13,884 bases of DNA from JBGSUZ01 sp043770095 (GCA_043770095.1 JAYVIR010000090.1:1-13884); one strand, 5' to 3'. Shown: positions 5,744 through 13,721, numbered from the stretch's first letter. The notes: a model not told the origin generated them from the sequence alone. Numbers and translations: made by a program.

Positions 5744-6250
5744 ATGAATTTTAATGAAATGAAAGAGCTTATAATATTAATCAATCAATCTGAACTTACA
5801 AGTTTTCAATATCAAAAAGATGGTCTTAAATTCAAAATTGAAAAATCTAAGAGTGCTGGCATAGAGAAGCAAGAAAATGTCACAAAAATAGCGCAGTCAC
5901 ATTCAGTCATTCAGCCTGATGAGACACTTATAGCGAAGTCATCGCAATTAGCACCTTCGGAAATAAAGATGCCTGACGTTACAGAACTTTCACCATCAAC
6001 ACCACAAGTATTAGAGGGTTATTTGATTACCTCTCCGCTTGTTGGCGTATACTATGCTTCTCCAAACCCTACCAGTCCTTCATTTATTGAAGTCGGACAA
6101 AAAGTTAAAAAGGGCGATGTGCTTTGCATTGTTGAAGCGATGAAGGTTATGAATGAGATCAATGCAGAAAAAGAGGGCACTATTCTTGAAATTTATTTGG
6201 AAAATGAGTCGGTTGTTGAATACGGACAGACGATTGTAAGAATCGGCTAA
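5744..6250 (+). CDS. accB: Acetyl-CoA carboxylase biotin carboxyl carrier protein
   Basis: A 168-residue BCCP that carries the biotin on which CO2 moves from biotin carboxylase to the carboxyltransferase. The C-terminal biotinyl domain (about 92-168) contains the biotinylation motif E-A-M-K-V-M-N-E, with Lys134 as the attachment site. The "thumb" insertion Y-Y-A-S-P-N-P-T-S-P-S-F (103-114), typical of the acetyl-CoA carboxylase BCCP, is present. Residues 1-33 form the N-terminal helical dimerisation segment, followed by a Pro/Ser/Thr/Gln-rich linker (about 34-90). The length matches the family (about 155-170). The RBS GGAGG (5735-5739) precedes ATG. It is first in the accBCDA operon, behind a promoter with a FapR-like operator. 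The presence of Y103 and the thumb argues against a pyruvate or decarboxylase carrier. Confidence 0.95.
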   Translation: MNFNEMKELIILINQSELTSFQYQKDGLKFKIEKSKSAGIEKQENVTKIAQSHSVIQPDETLIAKSSQLAPSEIKMPDVTELSPSTPQVLEGYLITSPLVGVYYASPNPTSPSFIEVGQKVKKGDVLCIVEAMKVMNEINAEKEGTILEIYLENESVVEYGQTIVRIG

Positions 6251-6312
6251 ACCGGTAGACCAATCTAACGTAAGCTAACCAAACCTAACAAACCAGAAAA
6301 GAGGCAAACACG

Positions 6313-7659
6313 ATGTTTAAAAAAATATTAGTCGCCAATCGCGGTGAAATAGCAGTCAGAATTATTAGAGCCTGTCGAGAAATGGGCATTGAGACGGTTG
6401 CCGTTTATTCACAAATGGATCAGGATGCGCTCCACAAAGAATTGGCGGACGAAGCCATTTGTATTGGCAAAGATCGGTCGAATAACTCGTATTTACATAT
6501 CCAAAATATACTGAGCGCTGCCATTTTAACGGGCTGCGATGCCATACACCCTGGCTTTGGATTTCTTTCGGAAAACTCAAAATTTGCTCGGTTGTGTGAT
6601 GAGTGCCAAATAAAATTTATTGGCCCAAGTGCGCAAGTCATTGAAAAAATGGGTGATAAGTCTATGGCGCGACAAATGATGATTGAAGCGGGTGTTCCTG
6701 TCGTTCCCGGTTCTGACGGCGCTATTGCAAACTTGGAGCATGCACTAAAATTGGCAGCTGAGATTGAATACCCTGTTATTGTAAAAGCCTCAGCTGGTGG
6801 TGGTGGCAAGGGGATGCGCATCGCTTGGGCAGAAGAAGAATTAGCTTCCCAATTTGAAATGGCAAAAATGGAAGCCTATAATGCTTTTGGCGACGATACA
6901 ATGTATATGGAAAAATTCATTGTGAATCCAAAGCATATTGAAATTCAAATTCTAGCAGATGAGCATGGAAAAATTCTTCATTTAGGCGAACGCGATTGCA
7001 GCATGCAGCGAAGAAACCAAAAAGTATTGGAGGAGGCACCATCTTCAGTGCTCAGTGAAGCGGAACGGGTAATGCTCGGAGAGCTTGCTGTTAAGGGCGC
7101 GGAACATGTAAGCTATCAAAATGCTGGAACAATGGAATTCTTGATGGATGCGAAGCACCGTTTTTACTTCATAGAAATGAACACGCGCATTCAAGTGGAG
7201 CATCCTGTAACTGAAATGGTAACTGGCGTTGACTTAATCAGACTTCAAATTGAAATTGCTTATGGGAAACCACTCAAGATGAATCAAGAGGATCTTCGAA
7301 TTAATGGTCACGCCATTGAATGCAGAATTAACGCAGAGGATCCAGCATTTCAGTTCAGACCGTCTCCAGGAACCATCGAAGAATTATTTTTACCGGGTGG
7401 ATTAGGTGTTAGAATTGATTCGGCAATTTATAGAGGCTATAAAATACCGCCAACTTATGATTCAATGCTAGGCAAGTTAATTGTCCACGCACCAACTCGT
7501 GAAGAAGCGATCCTCCGGATGAAGAGAGCGCTTGGTGAACTTTTGATTACAGGCGTGAAGACAAATATCGACTTTCAATATCAGTTGATAAACGAAGACG
7601 CATTTGCGTCAGGCCTTTACGATACAGGTTTTATCGGTCAACTATTGGAGACTAAATAA
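6313..7659 (+). CDS. accC: Acetyl-CoA carboxylase biotin carboxylase subunit
   Basis: A 448-residue ATP-grasp enzyme that carboxylates the biotin of BCCP using ATP and bicarbonate. The N-terminal fold has A-N-R-G-E-I-A-V-R-I-I-R-A (8-20) and H-P-G-F-G-F-L-S-E-N (79-88); Phe stands where Tyr is usual. The glycine-rich ATP loop A-G-G-G-G-K-G-M-R spans 161-169. Catalytic residues are in place: Lys116, Lys158, Cys229, Lys237, Glu275, Glu288, Asn290, Arg292, Glu296 and Arg338. Length is normal for a single-subunit enzyme, so there is no fusion to carrier or transferase domains. The gene starts 62 bases after accB, with a modest GAGG RBS (6301-6304). Its TAA stop directly abuts the accD ATG. Confidence 0.96.
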   Translation: MFKKILVANRGEIAVRIIRACREMGIETVAVYSQMDQDALHKELADEAICIGKDRSNNSYLHIQNILSAAILTGCDAIHPGFGFLSENSKFARLCDECQIKFIGPSAQVIEKMGDKSMARQMMIEAGVPVVPGSDGAIANLEHALKLAAEIEYPVIVKASAGGGGKGMRIAWAEEELASQFEMAKMEAYNAFGDDTMYMEKFIVNPKHIEIQILADEHGKILHLGERDCSMQRRNQKVLEEAPSSVLSEAERVMLGELAVKGAEHVSYQNAGTMEFLMDAKHRFYFIEMNTRIQVEHPVTEMVTGVDLIRLQIEIAYGKPLKMNQEDLRINGHAIECRINAEDPAFQFRPSPGTIEELFLPGGLGVRIDSAIYRGYKIPPTYDSMLGKLIVHAPTREEAILRMKRALGELLITGVKTNIDFQYQLINEDAFASGLYDTGFIGQLLETK

Positions 7660-8559
7660 ATGAATAAAATATTTGGAAAACTATTCAAAAAAACAAAATA
7701 TATTCAGCTAAAACCCGAAGAATTACAAAGAGCTACTGGCACGACCAATTTTAATTTTACAGGGCAAGTCCCTGAGGGTTTATATCATAAATGTAAAAAA
7801 TGCGGCGCCATGCAAGACCGAGAAATCCAAGAAGAACTGCAAGGCGTGTGCATTAAGTGTGGTTATCATAGCCGATTGGTGCCAATGGACCGGTTGAAAA
7901 CACTTATTGACCACAATAGTTTTAAGCCTCTATTTGAAAATGTCGTTGGTTCTAACCCGCTCGATTTTCCTAACTACACTAGCAAAGTTGAAGCTGAAAG
8001 GCTAAAAACAACCCGAACTGAAGCCATTTTAACCGGATCTGCGAGTATAGGCGGTTATGCCTGTGCTATTGGCGTTATGGATTCTTCTTTCATGATGGGC
8101 AGTATGGGCGTTGCAGTTGGCGAGCGCATTACAAAGCTGATTGAATTTGCAGAAGCACAAAAATTGCCGCTCATTATCTTAACAGCTTCTGGCGGCGCAA
8201 GAATGCAAGAAGGCATATTTTCATTAATGCAAATGGCGAAAACAAGCATAGCACTTTCACAGCTAAACCGTTCAGGCGGACTCTACGTCAGCATTTTGAC
8301 AGATCCGACAACAGGTGGGGTAACAGCAAGTTTTGCCATGCTTGGCGACATTATTTTAGCAGAACCGGGCGCACTCATCGGATTTGCTGGTCCTCGCGTG
8401 ATTGAACAGACCATAAGACAAAAACTTCCTGATGGCTTCCAAACTTCCGAGTTTTTGCTTGAGCATGGCTTTATAGACAAGATTGTTCCGCGTGAACAAC
8501 TTCAGAAAACCATTTCTCAAATTATACGAATTCACGGAGGCAGAAGGTATGAAGTCTAA
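7660..8559 (+). CDS. accD: Acetyl-CoA carboxylase carboxyltransferase beta subunit
   Basis: A 299-residue carboxyltransferase subunit that, with AccA, moves the carboxyl group from biotin to acetyl-CoA, giving malonyl-CoA. The N-terminal zinc ribbon is intact: Cys45, Cys48, Cys64 and Cys67 in a C-x2-C-x15-C-x2-C pattern. The crotonase-fold core includes S-G-G-A-R-M-Q-E-G (177-185), G-G-V-T-A-S-F-A-M-L-G-D (219-230) and G-F-A-G-P-R-V-I-E-Q-T (241-251), the acyl-CoA and biotin-binding blocks. The ATG follows the accC stop with no gap, and its RBS (TTGGAGAC) lies inside the end of accC, so translational coupling is likely. The 3' end overlaps accA by 11 bases. Length is typical. Confidence 0.96.
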   Translation: MNKIFGKLFKKTKYIQLKPEELQRATGTTNFNFTGQVPEGLYHKCKKCGAMQDREIQEELQGVCIKCGYHSRLVPMDRLKTLIDHNSFKPLFENVVGSNPLDFPNYTSKVEAERLKTTRTEAILTGSASIGGYACAIGVMDSSFMMGSMGVAVGERITKLIEFAEAQKLPLIILTASGGARMQEGIFSLMQMAKTSIALSQLNRSGGLYVSILTDPTTGGVTASFAMLGDIILAEPGALIGFAGPRVIEQTIRQKLPDGFQTSEFLLEHGFIDKIVPREQLQKTISQIIRIHGGRRYEV

Positions 8560-9400
8560 TCAAATAGAGGTCACGCAAAAACGCATCGAAAAGCAACCAC
8601 ACGTTCATACTGCAGCATGGAACTCTGTTCTTAAAGCCAGAATGAAAGGGCGTCCAACGACTTTGGACTACATCTCGCAGATTTTTGAAAATTTTATAGA
8701 GTTTCACGGCGACCGCAATTATCGAGACGATGAAGCCATCGTTGCTGGTATGGCCATGCTTGGCGATATGCCTATAACCGTCATTGGTCACCAAAAAGGC
8801 AGAGACGTTCATGAAAACGTCAAACGTAATTTTGGCATGCCACATCCTGAAGGCTACCGAAAAGCCTTAAGACTCATGAAGCAGGCAGAAAAATTCAACA
8901 GACCTATTCTATGTTTTATTGACACTCCAGGGGCATTTTGCGGTTTAGGCGCTGAGGAACGTGGACAAGGGGAAGCTATAGCGAGAAACTTGATTGAGAT
9001 GGCTCAATTAAAAGTACCTGTCGTTTCAATCATCATCGGCGAAGGTGGCAGTGGTGGTGCTTTGGCACTTGGCATTGCCAATAAAGTCTTTATGCTTGAA
9101 AATGCAATATACAGCGTGCTAAGCCCTGAAGGTTTTGCGTCAATTCTATGGAAAGACTCAAGTCGAAGCGCAGAAGCAGCAACCCTAATGAAAATTACCG
9201 CAAGAGACCTCATCGACTTCAAAATAATTGATGGTCTTATTCCGGAAATTGAAACAGATGAAACTGAAGCCATTGACCTGATCCAAACTGCTCAAGCGAT
9301 GAAAACGCTTCTCCTAGAAACATTCAGCGCCTTAATGAGCTTAACTTCTGAAGAACTCATCAATGAACGTGCGTCTAAATACAGAAATATTGGCTTATGA
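8549..9400 (+). CDS. accA: Acetyl-CoA carboxylase carboxyltransferase alpha subunit
   Basis: A 283-residue partner of AccD in the heterotetrameric carboxyltransferase. Family blocks are clear: E-F-H-G-D-R (51-56), D-T-P-G-A-F-C-G-L-G-A-E-E-R-G-Q-G-E-A-I-A-R-N-L (125-148), the oxyanion-hole segment G-E-G-G-S-G-G-A-L-A-L-G (164-175), and Y-S-V-L-S-P-E-G-F-A-S-I-L-W (188-201). In that last block Phe196 replaces the common Cys. The frame is open from 8483, but GGAGG (8536-8540) and the family N-terminus support ATG 8549, giving an 11-base overlap with accD. The protein is shorter than the roughly 320-residue E. coli AccA, mainly at the N-terminus, as in many Firmicutes. No intrinsic terminator follows; the next gene has its own promoter. 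Confidence 0.95.
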   Translation: MKSNQIEVTQKRIEKQPHVHTAAWNSVLKARMKGRPTTLDYISQIFENFIEFHGDRNYRDDEAIVAGMAMLGDMPITVIGHQKGRDVHENVKRNFGMPHPEGYRKALRLMKQAEKFNRPILCFIDTPGAFCGLGAEERGQGEAIARNLIEMAQLKVPVVSIIIGEGGSGGALALGIANKVFMLENAIYSVLSPEGFASILWKDSSRSAEAATLMKITARDLIDFKIIDGLIPEIETDETEAIDLIQTAQAMKTLLLETFSALMSLTSEELINERASKYRNIGL

Positions 9401-9411
9401 TAAAAATTTTT

Positions 9412-9441
9412 TTGAAATAACTTTGCTGTTTGTAGTATAAT
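9412..9441 (+). promoter_or_regulatory. Promoter of the membrane protein gene at 9476
   Basis: TTGAAA (9412-9417), an 18-bp spacer and a perfect TATAAT (9436-9441) give a start near 9448. This rules out the in-frame TTG at 9446 as the start codon. The RBS AAAGGAGATG (9458-9467) precedes ATG 9476. Confidence 0.75.
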
Positions 9442-9475
9442 ACTTTTGGACAATTCAAAAGGAGATGACAGTAAA

Positions 9476-10045
9476 ATGATTCAATTCAATGGAAAGAAAA
9501 TATATCAATTTTTCTTGACGTGGTGTATGGGGCTTATTTTCTTATTTACAAGCTATACGTTCATGGAAGATGTGCTATATCGTAAATTTTTAGGCTTAAA
9601 TTTTGACAGTTCACTTATGGCAGTCATTTTATGTATCAGTGCTTTGTTTTTTGGCGCAACGATGGGTTACGGTGGCATTTATGGTTACGACTTGTGGCTC
9701 AAACTCGTTAATCGTCGTAAAAAGACCCTAGTAAAAGGCTTTAGCGAACTGATTCAAGAAATTGAACTCGAGAAAGTATGGGAAAGCAAAAAAGATAAGA
9801 AATTGTTTAAGCAGACAATGGAAAAGCTTCAAATGATCGCTATGTTCTTTGGAACATCATATGCTTGTTTGCTAATTTTTGGCGTTAAATTGGTCATTGA
9901 AATTCGTTTTTATAATTATTCGAATATCCAGTATGTATTGATGTTTTTAATCTTTACAGTGATCTTTAAAAAAGAAATGGCAAAGCTTCATGCAAAAGTT
10001 GAACTTGTCAGAAAAACTTGTACGAAAATAACGTCTGATATTTAA
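9476..10045 (+). CDS. Four-helix membrane protein of unknown function
   Basis: A 189-residue protein that I do not recognise. Four hydrophobic helices are visible at about residues 12-29, 46-66, 119-141 and 151-165. Between the second and third helix is a charged cytoplasmic loop (about 78-118) rich in Lys and Glu, with coiled-coil character (F-S-E-L-I-Q-E-I-E-L-E-K-V-W-E-S-K). By the positive-inside rule, the loop and both ends should be cytoplasmic. A G-Y-G-G-I-Y-G-Y-D segment (64-72) closes the second helix. The reading frame extends to TTG 9446, but that base lies at the predicted transcription start, so ATG 9476 is used. It has its own promoter and terminator, so it is a single-gene unit between the acc operon and gntR. 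No enzymatic or transport motif is visible. Confidence 0.75.
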   Translation: MIQFNGKKIYQFFLTWCMGLIFLFTSYTFMEDVLYRKFLGLNFDSSLMAVILCISALFFGATMGYGGIYGYDLWLKLVNRRKKTLVKGFSELIQEIELEKVWESKKDKKLFKQTMEKLQMIAMFFGTSYACLLIFGVKLVIEIRFYNYSNIQYVLMFLIFTVIFKKEMAKLHAKVELVRKTCTKITSDI

Positions 10046-10064
10046 CAAGTATCGGACGTTTTCC
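10030..10064 (+). terminator. Terminator overlapping the end of the membrane protein gene
   Basis: AACGTCTGAT (10030-10039) pairs with ATCGGACGTT (10051-10060), 10 bp with one G-U pair, around an 11-base loop that contains the TAA stop. A short TTTTCC tract follows. The loop also holds one copy of the repeat seen before gntR. Confidence 0.65.
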
Positions 10065-10120
10065 TTGAAATGCGGTTAATCATCTGATATTATTAAAACG
10101 ATATCTGATGTCTAACAAGT
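10034..10120 (+). repeat. Direct repeats flanking the gntR promoter
   Basis: TCTGATATTTAACAAGT (10034-10050) recurs as TCTGATGTCTAACAAGT (10104-10120), with 15 of 17 bases identical. A shorter copy, TCTGATAT (10083-10090), overlaps the gntR -10. The last two start 21 bp apart, two helical turns. They may be operator sites for the GntR protein, but could also be a small duplication. Confidence 0.45.
10065..10093 (+). promoter_or_regulatory. Promoter of the gntR-deaminase operon
   Basis: TTGAAA (10065-10070), a 17-bp spacer and TATTAT (10088-10093). The start would be near 10100, with a leader of about 30 bases. The RBS GGGAG (10121-10125) lies five bases before ATG 10131. Confidence 0.7.
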
Positions 10121-10130
10121 GGGAGTTTAT

Positions 10131-10859
10131 ATGAAAATCAAAGAGAAGAACGTTTCGTTAAGTCAAAAAGCAAAAGCAAAAATTCTTGAATTTATTCATA
10201 AAACAGGGCTCCAATCGAATGGTCTTTTGCCTTCGGAAGCAAACTTAATGAAAATGTTAGGGGTTAGTCGCTATACAGTTCGAGAGGCCTTGGCATTACT
10301 TGAACAAGAACGAATTGTATATAAAATTCAAGGCAAAGGCACTTATTTAAACAAGCGACCACTTCAAATCGAAAGTGGACTTGAGCGTTTAGAATCGGTA
10401 ACGCTTACCATTGAAAAATTTGGTCATGAGCCAGGGACAAAATGGATTGGCATTGAAATTAAAACACCGACTGAGGAAATGATTGAAAAATTGGGCATGC
10501 CAAGAGACGAAAAAGTGGTGACTTTTAAACGTCTGCGAACGGCTAATGGCAACTTTGCCGCTTACTGTGTTGACTCCATGCCTATTTCATATTTCAAATC
10601 AATTCCGTATGATATTAAAGATCAGTCCATGTTTTCATACTTAGAAAGTGAATTTGGTATTTTTGTCGAAAGTGCAGTGTCATACATTTTGCCGACAAAA
10701 CCAACTCAAGAAATGATTGAAGAACTCAATGTCAGTGAAGAGTCTTTGTATATCTTGCTTCACCAAATTCATTATGACCGTGAAGGTCGGGCAGTACTCT
10801 ATTCATTGGATTATTTCAATCCGGAAGTCTTTAAATTTAAAATCAACCGTATTCGTTAA
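10131..10859 (+). CDS. GntR/HutC-family transcription regulator
   Basis: A 242-residue regulator. Residues about 10-73 are a GntR winged helix: L-P-S-E-A-N-L-M-K-M-L-G-V-S-R-Y-T-V-R-E-A-L (33-54) contains the helix-turn-helix, and I-Q-G-K-G-T-Y (66-72) is the wing. Residues about 90-236 fit a UTRA ligand-binding domain, placing it in the HutC subfamily, usually repressors released by a small metabolite. The frame is open to GTG 10119, but that codon is part of the RBS, so ATG 10131 is chosen. It lies 19 bases upstream of the deaminase gene and surely shares its transcript. The simplest inference is that it senses a nucleoside- or methionine-salvage compound and controls this operon. The ligand is not known. 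Confidence 0.88.
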   Translation: MKIKEKNVSLSQKAKAKILEFIHKTGLQSNGLLPSEANLMKMLGVSRYTVREALALLEQERIVYKIQGKGTYLNKRPLQIESGLERLESVTLTIEKFGHEPGTKWIGIEIKTPTEEMIEKLGMPRDEKVVTFKRLRTANGNFAAYCVDSMPISYFKSIPYDIKDQSMFSYLESEFGIFVESAVSYILPTKPTQEMIEELNVSEESLYILLHQIHYDREGRAVLYSLDYFNPEVFKFKINRIR

Positions 10860-10878
10860 ATTAAGGAGATAACCTTTT

Positions 10879-12180
10879 ATGAAAATTAAAATTCAAAATG
10901 CTTTATTGCTTACCATGGCTGAAGGCGATCAATTAAGACAAAATGCGGATATATATATAGAAGACAATAAAATCATCGCTATTGGAAATGCCCCAGAAGG
11001 GTTTGTAGCCGATGAATTAATCGATGCAGACAATCACTTGGTAATGCCAGGTCTTGTTAATGCACATACGCATATTGGCATGAGTTTACTTAGAAATTAT
11101 GCAGATGATCTCCCATTTTGGCCTTGGCTCACTGAAAAAATTTGGCCGATTGAAGACAAATTGACAGCGAATGACGTTTATTGGGGCTCAATGCTCAGCA
11201 TTGCTGAAATGATTAGAAGTGGCATTACTTCATTTGCAGACATGTATTTCTTCATGGACGATGTTGCAAAAGCTGTTGAAACAACAGGCATACGTGCAAA
11301 TTTAGCACGTGGTATGGTTGGCAATGCAGAAGTGGGCGCTCAAAAATTAGCAGAAAGTTTGACTTTCAAAAATGAATGGCATGGAAAAGCGGATGGCCGT
11401 ATTCAAGTGGATTTAGCGCCTCATGCGCCTTATAGTTGTGAGAAACCTTTCCTTGAGCATCTTCTTAAAACCAATGAAGTCGAAAAATGTCGTCTGCACA
11501 TTCACCTCTCTGAAAGCAGCAAAGAAGTGGCAGATTCAATTGAATCTCTTGGCATGACGCCAATTGCCTATGTGGATAGCCTCGGTTTGTTCGAGTATCC
11601 AACGATTGCTGCGCATTGTGTTCATCTTTCCGATGAAGACATCGCTATTTTGGCAAAGAAGAAAGTCAATGTGATTCACAACCCAGGCTCTAATTTAAAG
11701 CTTGGCAATGGTTTCGCACCTGTTAAGAAAATGCTCGAAGCCGGCGTGAATGTGGCACTTGGCACAGACGGTTCTTCTAGCAATAACAATTTAAATCTTT
11801 TCGAAGAAATGAATCTTGTTGCAACCGTTCATAAAGCGGTTCATGAAGACCCAACTTTAGTGCCAGCCTATACAGCGCTTGAAATGGCAACTGTTAATGG
11901 CGCAAAGGCACTTGGCTTAGAAGGTTCTATTGGTCAAATCAAGGAAGGCTATTTAGCTGACCTCATTATGATTGATCTTAAGAAACCGCATTTCTACCCA
12001 AGATTTAACATGACTGCTTCTTTAGTTTACAGTGCTCAAGCCTCTGATGTTAAAGACGTTATGGTAAATGGAAAGTGGATTATGAGAAACTACGAACTCC
12101 TTACAATGAATGAGCAAGAAGTTTGTGAAAAAGCAAATGCGTGTGCACTTAACCTCATTGGTGGCACTTACGTTAAATAA
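10879..12180 (+). CDS. Amidohydrolase, methylthioadenosine/S-adenosylhomocysteine deaminase type
   Basis: A 433-residue metal-dependent deaminase of the ATZ/TRZ/MtaD group. The TIM-barrel metal site is present: H-T-H (His63, His65), His209 in H-I-H-L-S-E-S, His246 in A-A-H-C-V-H-L, and Asp297 in L-G-T-D-G-S. Glu212 is the catalytic acid. The region L-R-N-Y-A-D-D-L-P-F-W-P-W-L-T-E-K-I-W-P (71-90) is characteristic of enzymes that deaminate the adenine ring of S-adenosylhomocysteine and methylthioadenosine, as in Thermotoga TM0936. Residues 1-58 and about 360-433 form the small composite beta domain. The length is typical. The RBS AAGGAGAT lies eight bases before ATG. Guanine or other aminopurine deaminases are close relatives, so the substrate remains inferred. 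The upstream HutC regulator suggests control by substrate or product. Confidence 0.88.
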   Translation: MKIKIQNALLLTMAEGDQLRQNADIYIEDNKIIAIGNAPEGFVADELIDADNHLVMPGLVNAHTHIGMSLLRNYADDLPFWPWLTEKIWPIEDKLTANDVYWGSMLSIAEMIRSGITSFADMYFFMDDVAKAVETTGIRANLARGMVGNAEVGAQKLAESLTFKNEWHGKADGRIQVDLAPHAPYSCEKPFLEHLLKTNEVEKCRLHIHLSESSKEVADSIESLGMTPIAYVDSLGLFEYPTIAAHCVHLSDEDIAILAKKKVNVIHNPGSNLKLGNGFAPVKKMLEAGVNVALGTDGSSSNNNLNLFEEMNLVATVHKAVHEDPTLVPAYTALEMATVNGAKALGLEGSIGQIKEGYLADLIMIDLKKPHFYPRFNMTASLVYSAQASDVKDVMVNGKWIMRNYELLTMNEQEVCEKANACALNLIGGTYVK

Positions 12181-12205
12181 TTTATAAAATTTTATAGTCA
12201 AATTT

Positions 12206-12236
12206 AAGCTGTAAGTGTATACTTACAGCTTTTTTA
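12206..12236 (+). terminator. Terminator of the gntR-deaminase operon
   Basis: AAGCTGTAAGT (12206-12216) and ACTTACAGCTT (12221-12231) form a perfect 11-bp stem with loop GTAT, followed by a T-run to 12235. Confidence 0.93.
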
Positions 12237-12238
12237 GA

Positions 12239-12244
12239 TATAAT
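12239..12244 (+). promoter_or_regulatory. Possible -10 element of the transporter operon
   Basis: A perfect TATAAT stands just after the terminator. Its -35 would have to lie within the terminator stem and has little similarity to TTGACA, so this promoter is weakly supported. Confidence 0.4.
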
Positions 12245-12289
12245 AGCCCTATATCATAAGAACAATCAACAGATAAAAGGGAGGCACTA

Positions 12290-13177
12290 ATGAAAAATTA
12301 TCTTTTAATGATCATGGCCTGTGTTTTTTGGGCAGGCGCTTTTATAGCTGGTAAAAGTAGTGTCGGTAGTTTTGGACCGTGGACATTAACTTTTTACAGA
12401 TTCTTTTTTGCTTCTATCATACTGTTTCCAATACTTTGGATTAAACATCCTAAATCGCTGCAATTGAATTGGATCCAGTGGAAATCTGTTCTTATTTTAG
12501 GCTTAGTGGGCATGACAGGCTATCACGTGCTTTTCTTCACAGCGCTTAAATATACCTCTGCCTCTAGCGCCTCAATGCTTGCCGCAACCAATCCAATTAT
12601 GACGGCAGTGCTTCTTAGTATTTTTTATAAAGAAAAACTTAGTCCTGCAAAGTTGGGACTTTTGGGACTCGCACTGCTTGGTGTGGTACTTACCATTACC
12701 AACTGGGATTTATCGAGTTTGCTTGAAATGAAACGCAATATTGGCGAACTCATTATGCTTGTAGCCGTATTCTGTTGGGCGTGCTACTCAATCCTCGTCA
12801 AAAAGTACATTGTAAATTTCAAACCCATTGTCATGACGGCTTATGCCTTCCTAACCTGTACGGTCATGGTAGTGCCATTTGCATTATACGAGGGAATGAT
12901 TGATGCATCAATTCACGCACCTGTCAGTGCATGGGGTTCTGTTCTTTATATGGCACTCTTTGCATCGGTTATAGGTTATGGCATTCAACAAGATTCTATT
13001 CAAAAAATTGGGCCGGCTAAGACCAATATATTTATTAACTTAGTGCCTGTATTTTCATTAATTTTAGCCTTTTTGATTTTAGGAGAAAATATCCCGTATA
13101 CAAAATTAATCAGCGGTGGGCTTATTATTGCGTCCGTTGCTTGTTTTAACTTATTGTCTATGAAATCCGCAAAGTGA
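12290..13177 (+). CDS. DMT-superfamily (EamA) transporter
   Basis: A 295-residue inner-membrane permease of the drug/metabolite transporter superfamily. About ten hydrophobic helices fall into two EamA repeats, residues about 3-137 and 150-290, related by internal duplication. In each half a segment near the fourth helix is followed by a charged turn: N-P-I-M-T-A-V-L-L-S-I-F-Y-K-E-K-L (101-117) and N-L-V-P-V-F-S-L-I-L-A-F-L-I-L-G-E-N-I (250-268), the pattern typical of the family. It starts with C-V-F-W-A-G-A-F (11-18), also typical. The substrate cannot be inferred; members export amino acids, nucleosides and other metabolites. RBS GGGAGG is placed well before ATG. The next gene begins 10 bases after its stop, so the two are co-transcribed. 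Confidence 0.92.
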   Translation: MKNYLLMIMACVFWAGAFIAGKSSVGSFGPWTLTFYRFFFASIILFPILWIKHPKSLQLNWIQWKSVLILGLVGMTGYHVLFFTALKYTSASSASMLAATNPIMTAVLLSIFYKEKLSPAKLGLLGLALLGVVLTITNWDLSSLLEMKRNIGELIMLVAVFCWACYSILVKKYIVNFKPIVMTAYAFLTCTVMVVPFALYEGMIDASIHAPVSAWGSVLYMALFASVIGYGIQQDSIQKIGPAKTNIFINLVPVFSLILAFLILGENIPYTKLISGGLIIASVACFNLLSMKSAK

Positions 13178-13187
13178 GGGAAGTCAG

Positions 13188-13694
13188 ATGCTAAAGCGAA
13201 GAAATATTGAAGCGTGTCTAGGAATTGGGAGTGTAAGAGCTAAAGTTAATTTAGAAAGTATTCCAGAGCCACTGGAACAACTGACAGAATCCATAAAAAA
13301 CATAGAAGTCGAGCAGCACGAAAAATGTGAAATGAGTACTGCATTAAATGAGAATATAGATATTTTTGAAACTACCGAAACATTTATTCTGACAAATGAA
13401 GCCCCAGAAGAGGTCTTAAAGCACGAAACACCTCAACCCGATTCATTTCAGTTACTAATGGCACAACTCGAAAAACAAGTAGCAAGTCTTGAAAAGCAAC
13501 TTGAAGTGAAAGACTTGCAATTAGCGTCTAAAGACGATATCATTAAAAATTTCCAAGTGTTGCTAAAATCTGAACAAGAAAATGTTCTAAAATTAACAAT
13601 GAGCGCCGCTACTGTTCATACACCTCAGAGCGCCGAAGACACAGATTTCATTCAGACCGAACAATTAGCCTGGTGGAAAAAGTGGTTCAAATAA
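13188..13694 (+). CDS. Coiled-coil protein of unknown function, coupled to the transporter
   Basis: A 168-residue, soluble, acidic protein that I do not recognise. Residues about 88-136 form a strong coiled coil with a heptad-like L-x-x-x-x-x-L pattern (M-A-Q-L-E-K-Q-V-A-S-L-E-K-Q-L and onward). Residues 40-86 are acidic and probably disordered. The protein ends in a positively charged, aromatic patch, W-W-K-K-W-F-K (162-168), which could touch a membrane or nucleic acid. The K-D-x-Q-L-x-x-K-D-x-I-I coil with an aromatic C-terminus recalls C-terminal coils of some Firmicutes DNA-binding proteins, but no helix-turn-helix is visible here. There is no signal peptide or membrane helix. ATG starts 10 bases after the transporter stop, with RBS GAGGGA overlapping that stop, so translational coupling is likely. 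Confidence 0.7.
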   Translation: MLKRRNIEACLGIGSVRAKVNLESIPEPLEQLTESIKNIEVEQHEKCEMSTALNENIDIFETTETFILTNEAPEEVLKHETPQPDSFQLLMAQLEKQVASLEKQLEVKDLQLASKDDIIKNFQVLLKSEQENVLKLTMSAATVHTPQSAEDTDFIQTEQLAWWKKWFK

Positions 13695-13700
13695 TTTTAT

Positions 13701-13721
13701 ACGTTATATTTTTAATAACGT
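13701..13721 (+). terminator. Weak hairpin after the transporter operon
   Basis: ACGTTAT (13701-13707) pairs with ATAACGT (13715-13721). The stem is AT-rich and there is no clear T-tract, so termination is uncertain. Confidence 0.35.

Noticed and set aside
6420..6821. Minus-strand open frames within accC (also in accD and accA)
   Set aside because: They are frame shadows of well-conserved carboxylase genes, with no RBS or recognisable product.
8483..8548. Longer N-terminus for accA inside accD
   Set aside because: The extra residues do not look like AccA, and GGAGG at 8536-8540 points to ATG 8549.
9401..9420. Terminator after accA
   Set aside because: There is an A-run followed by a T-run, but no loop-forming GC stem.
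9446..9475. TTG start for the membrane protein gene
   Set aside because: It lies at the predicted transcription start, and a proper RBS precedes ATG 9476.
10119..10130. GTG start for gntR
   Set aside because: The GTG belongs to the RBS of ATG 10131.
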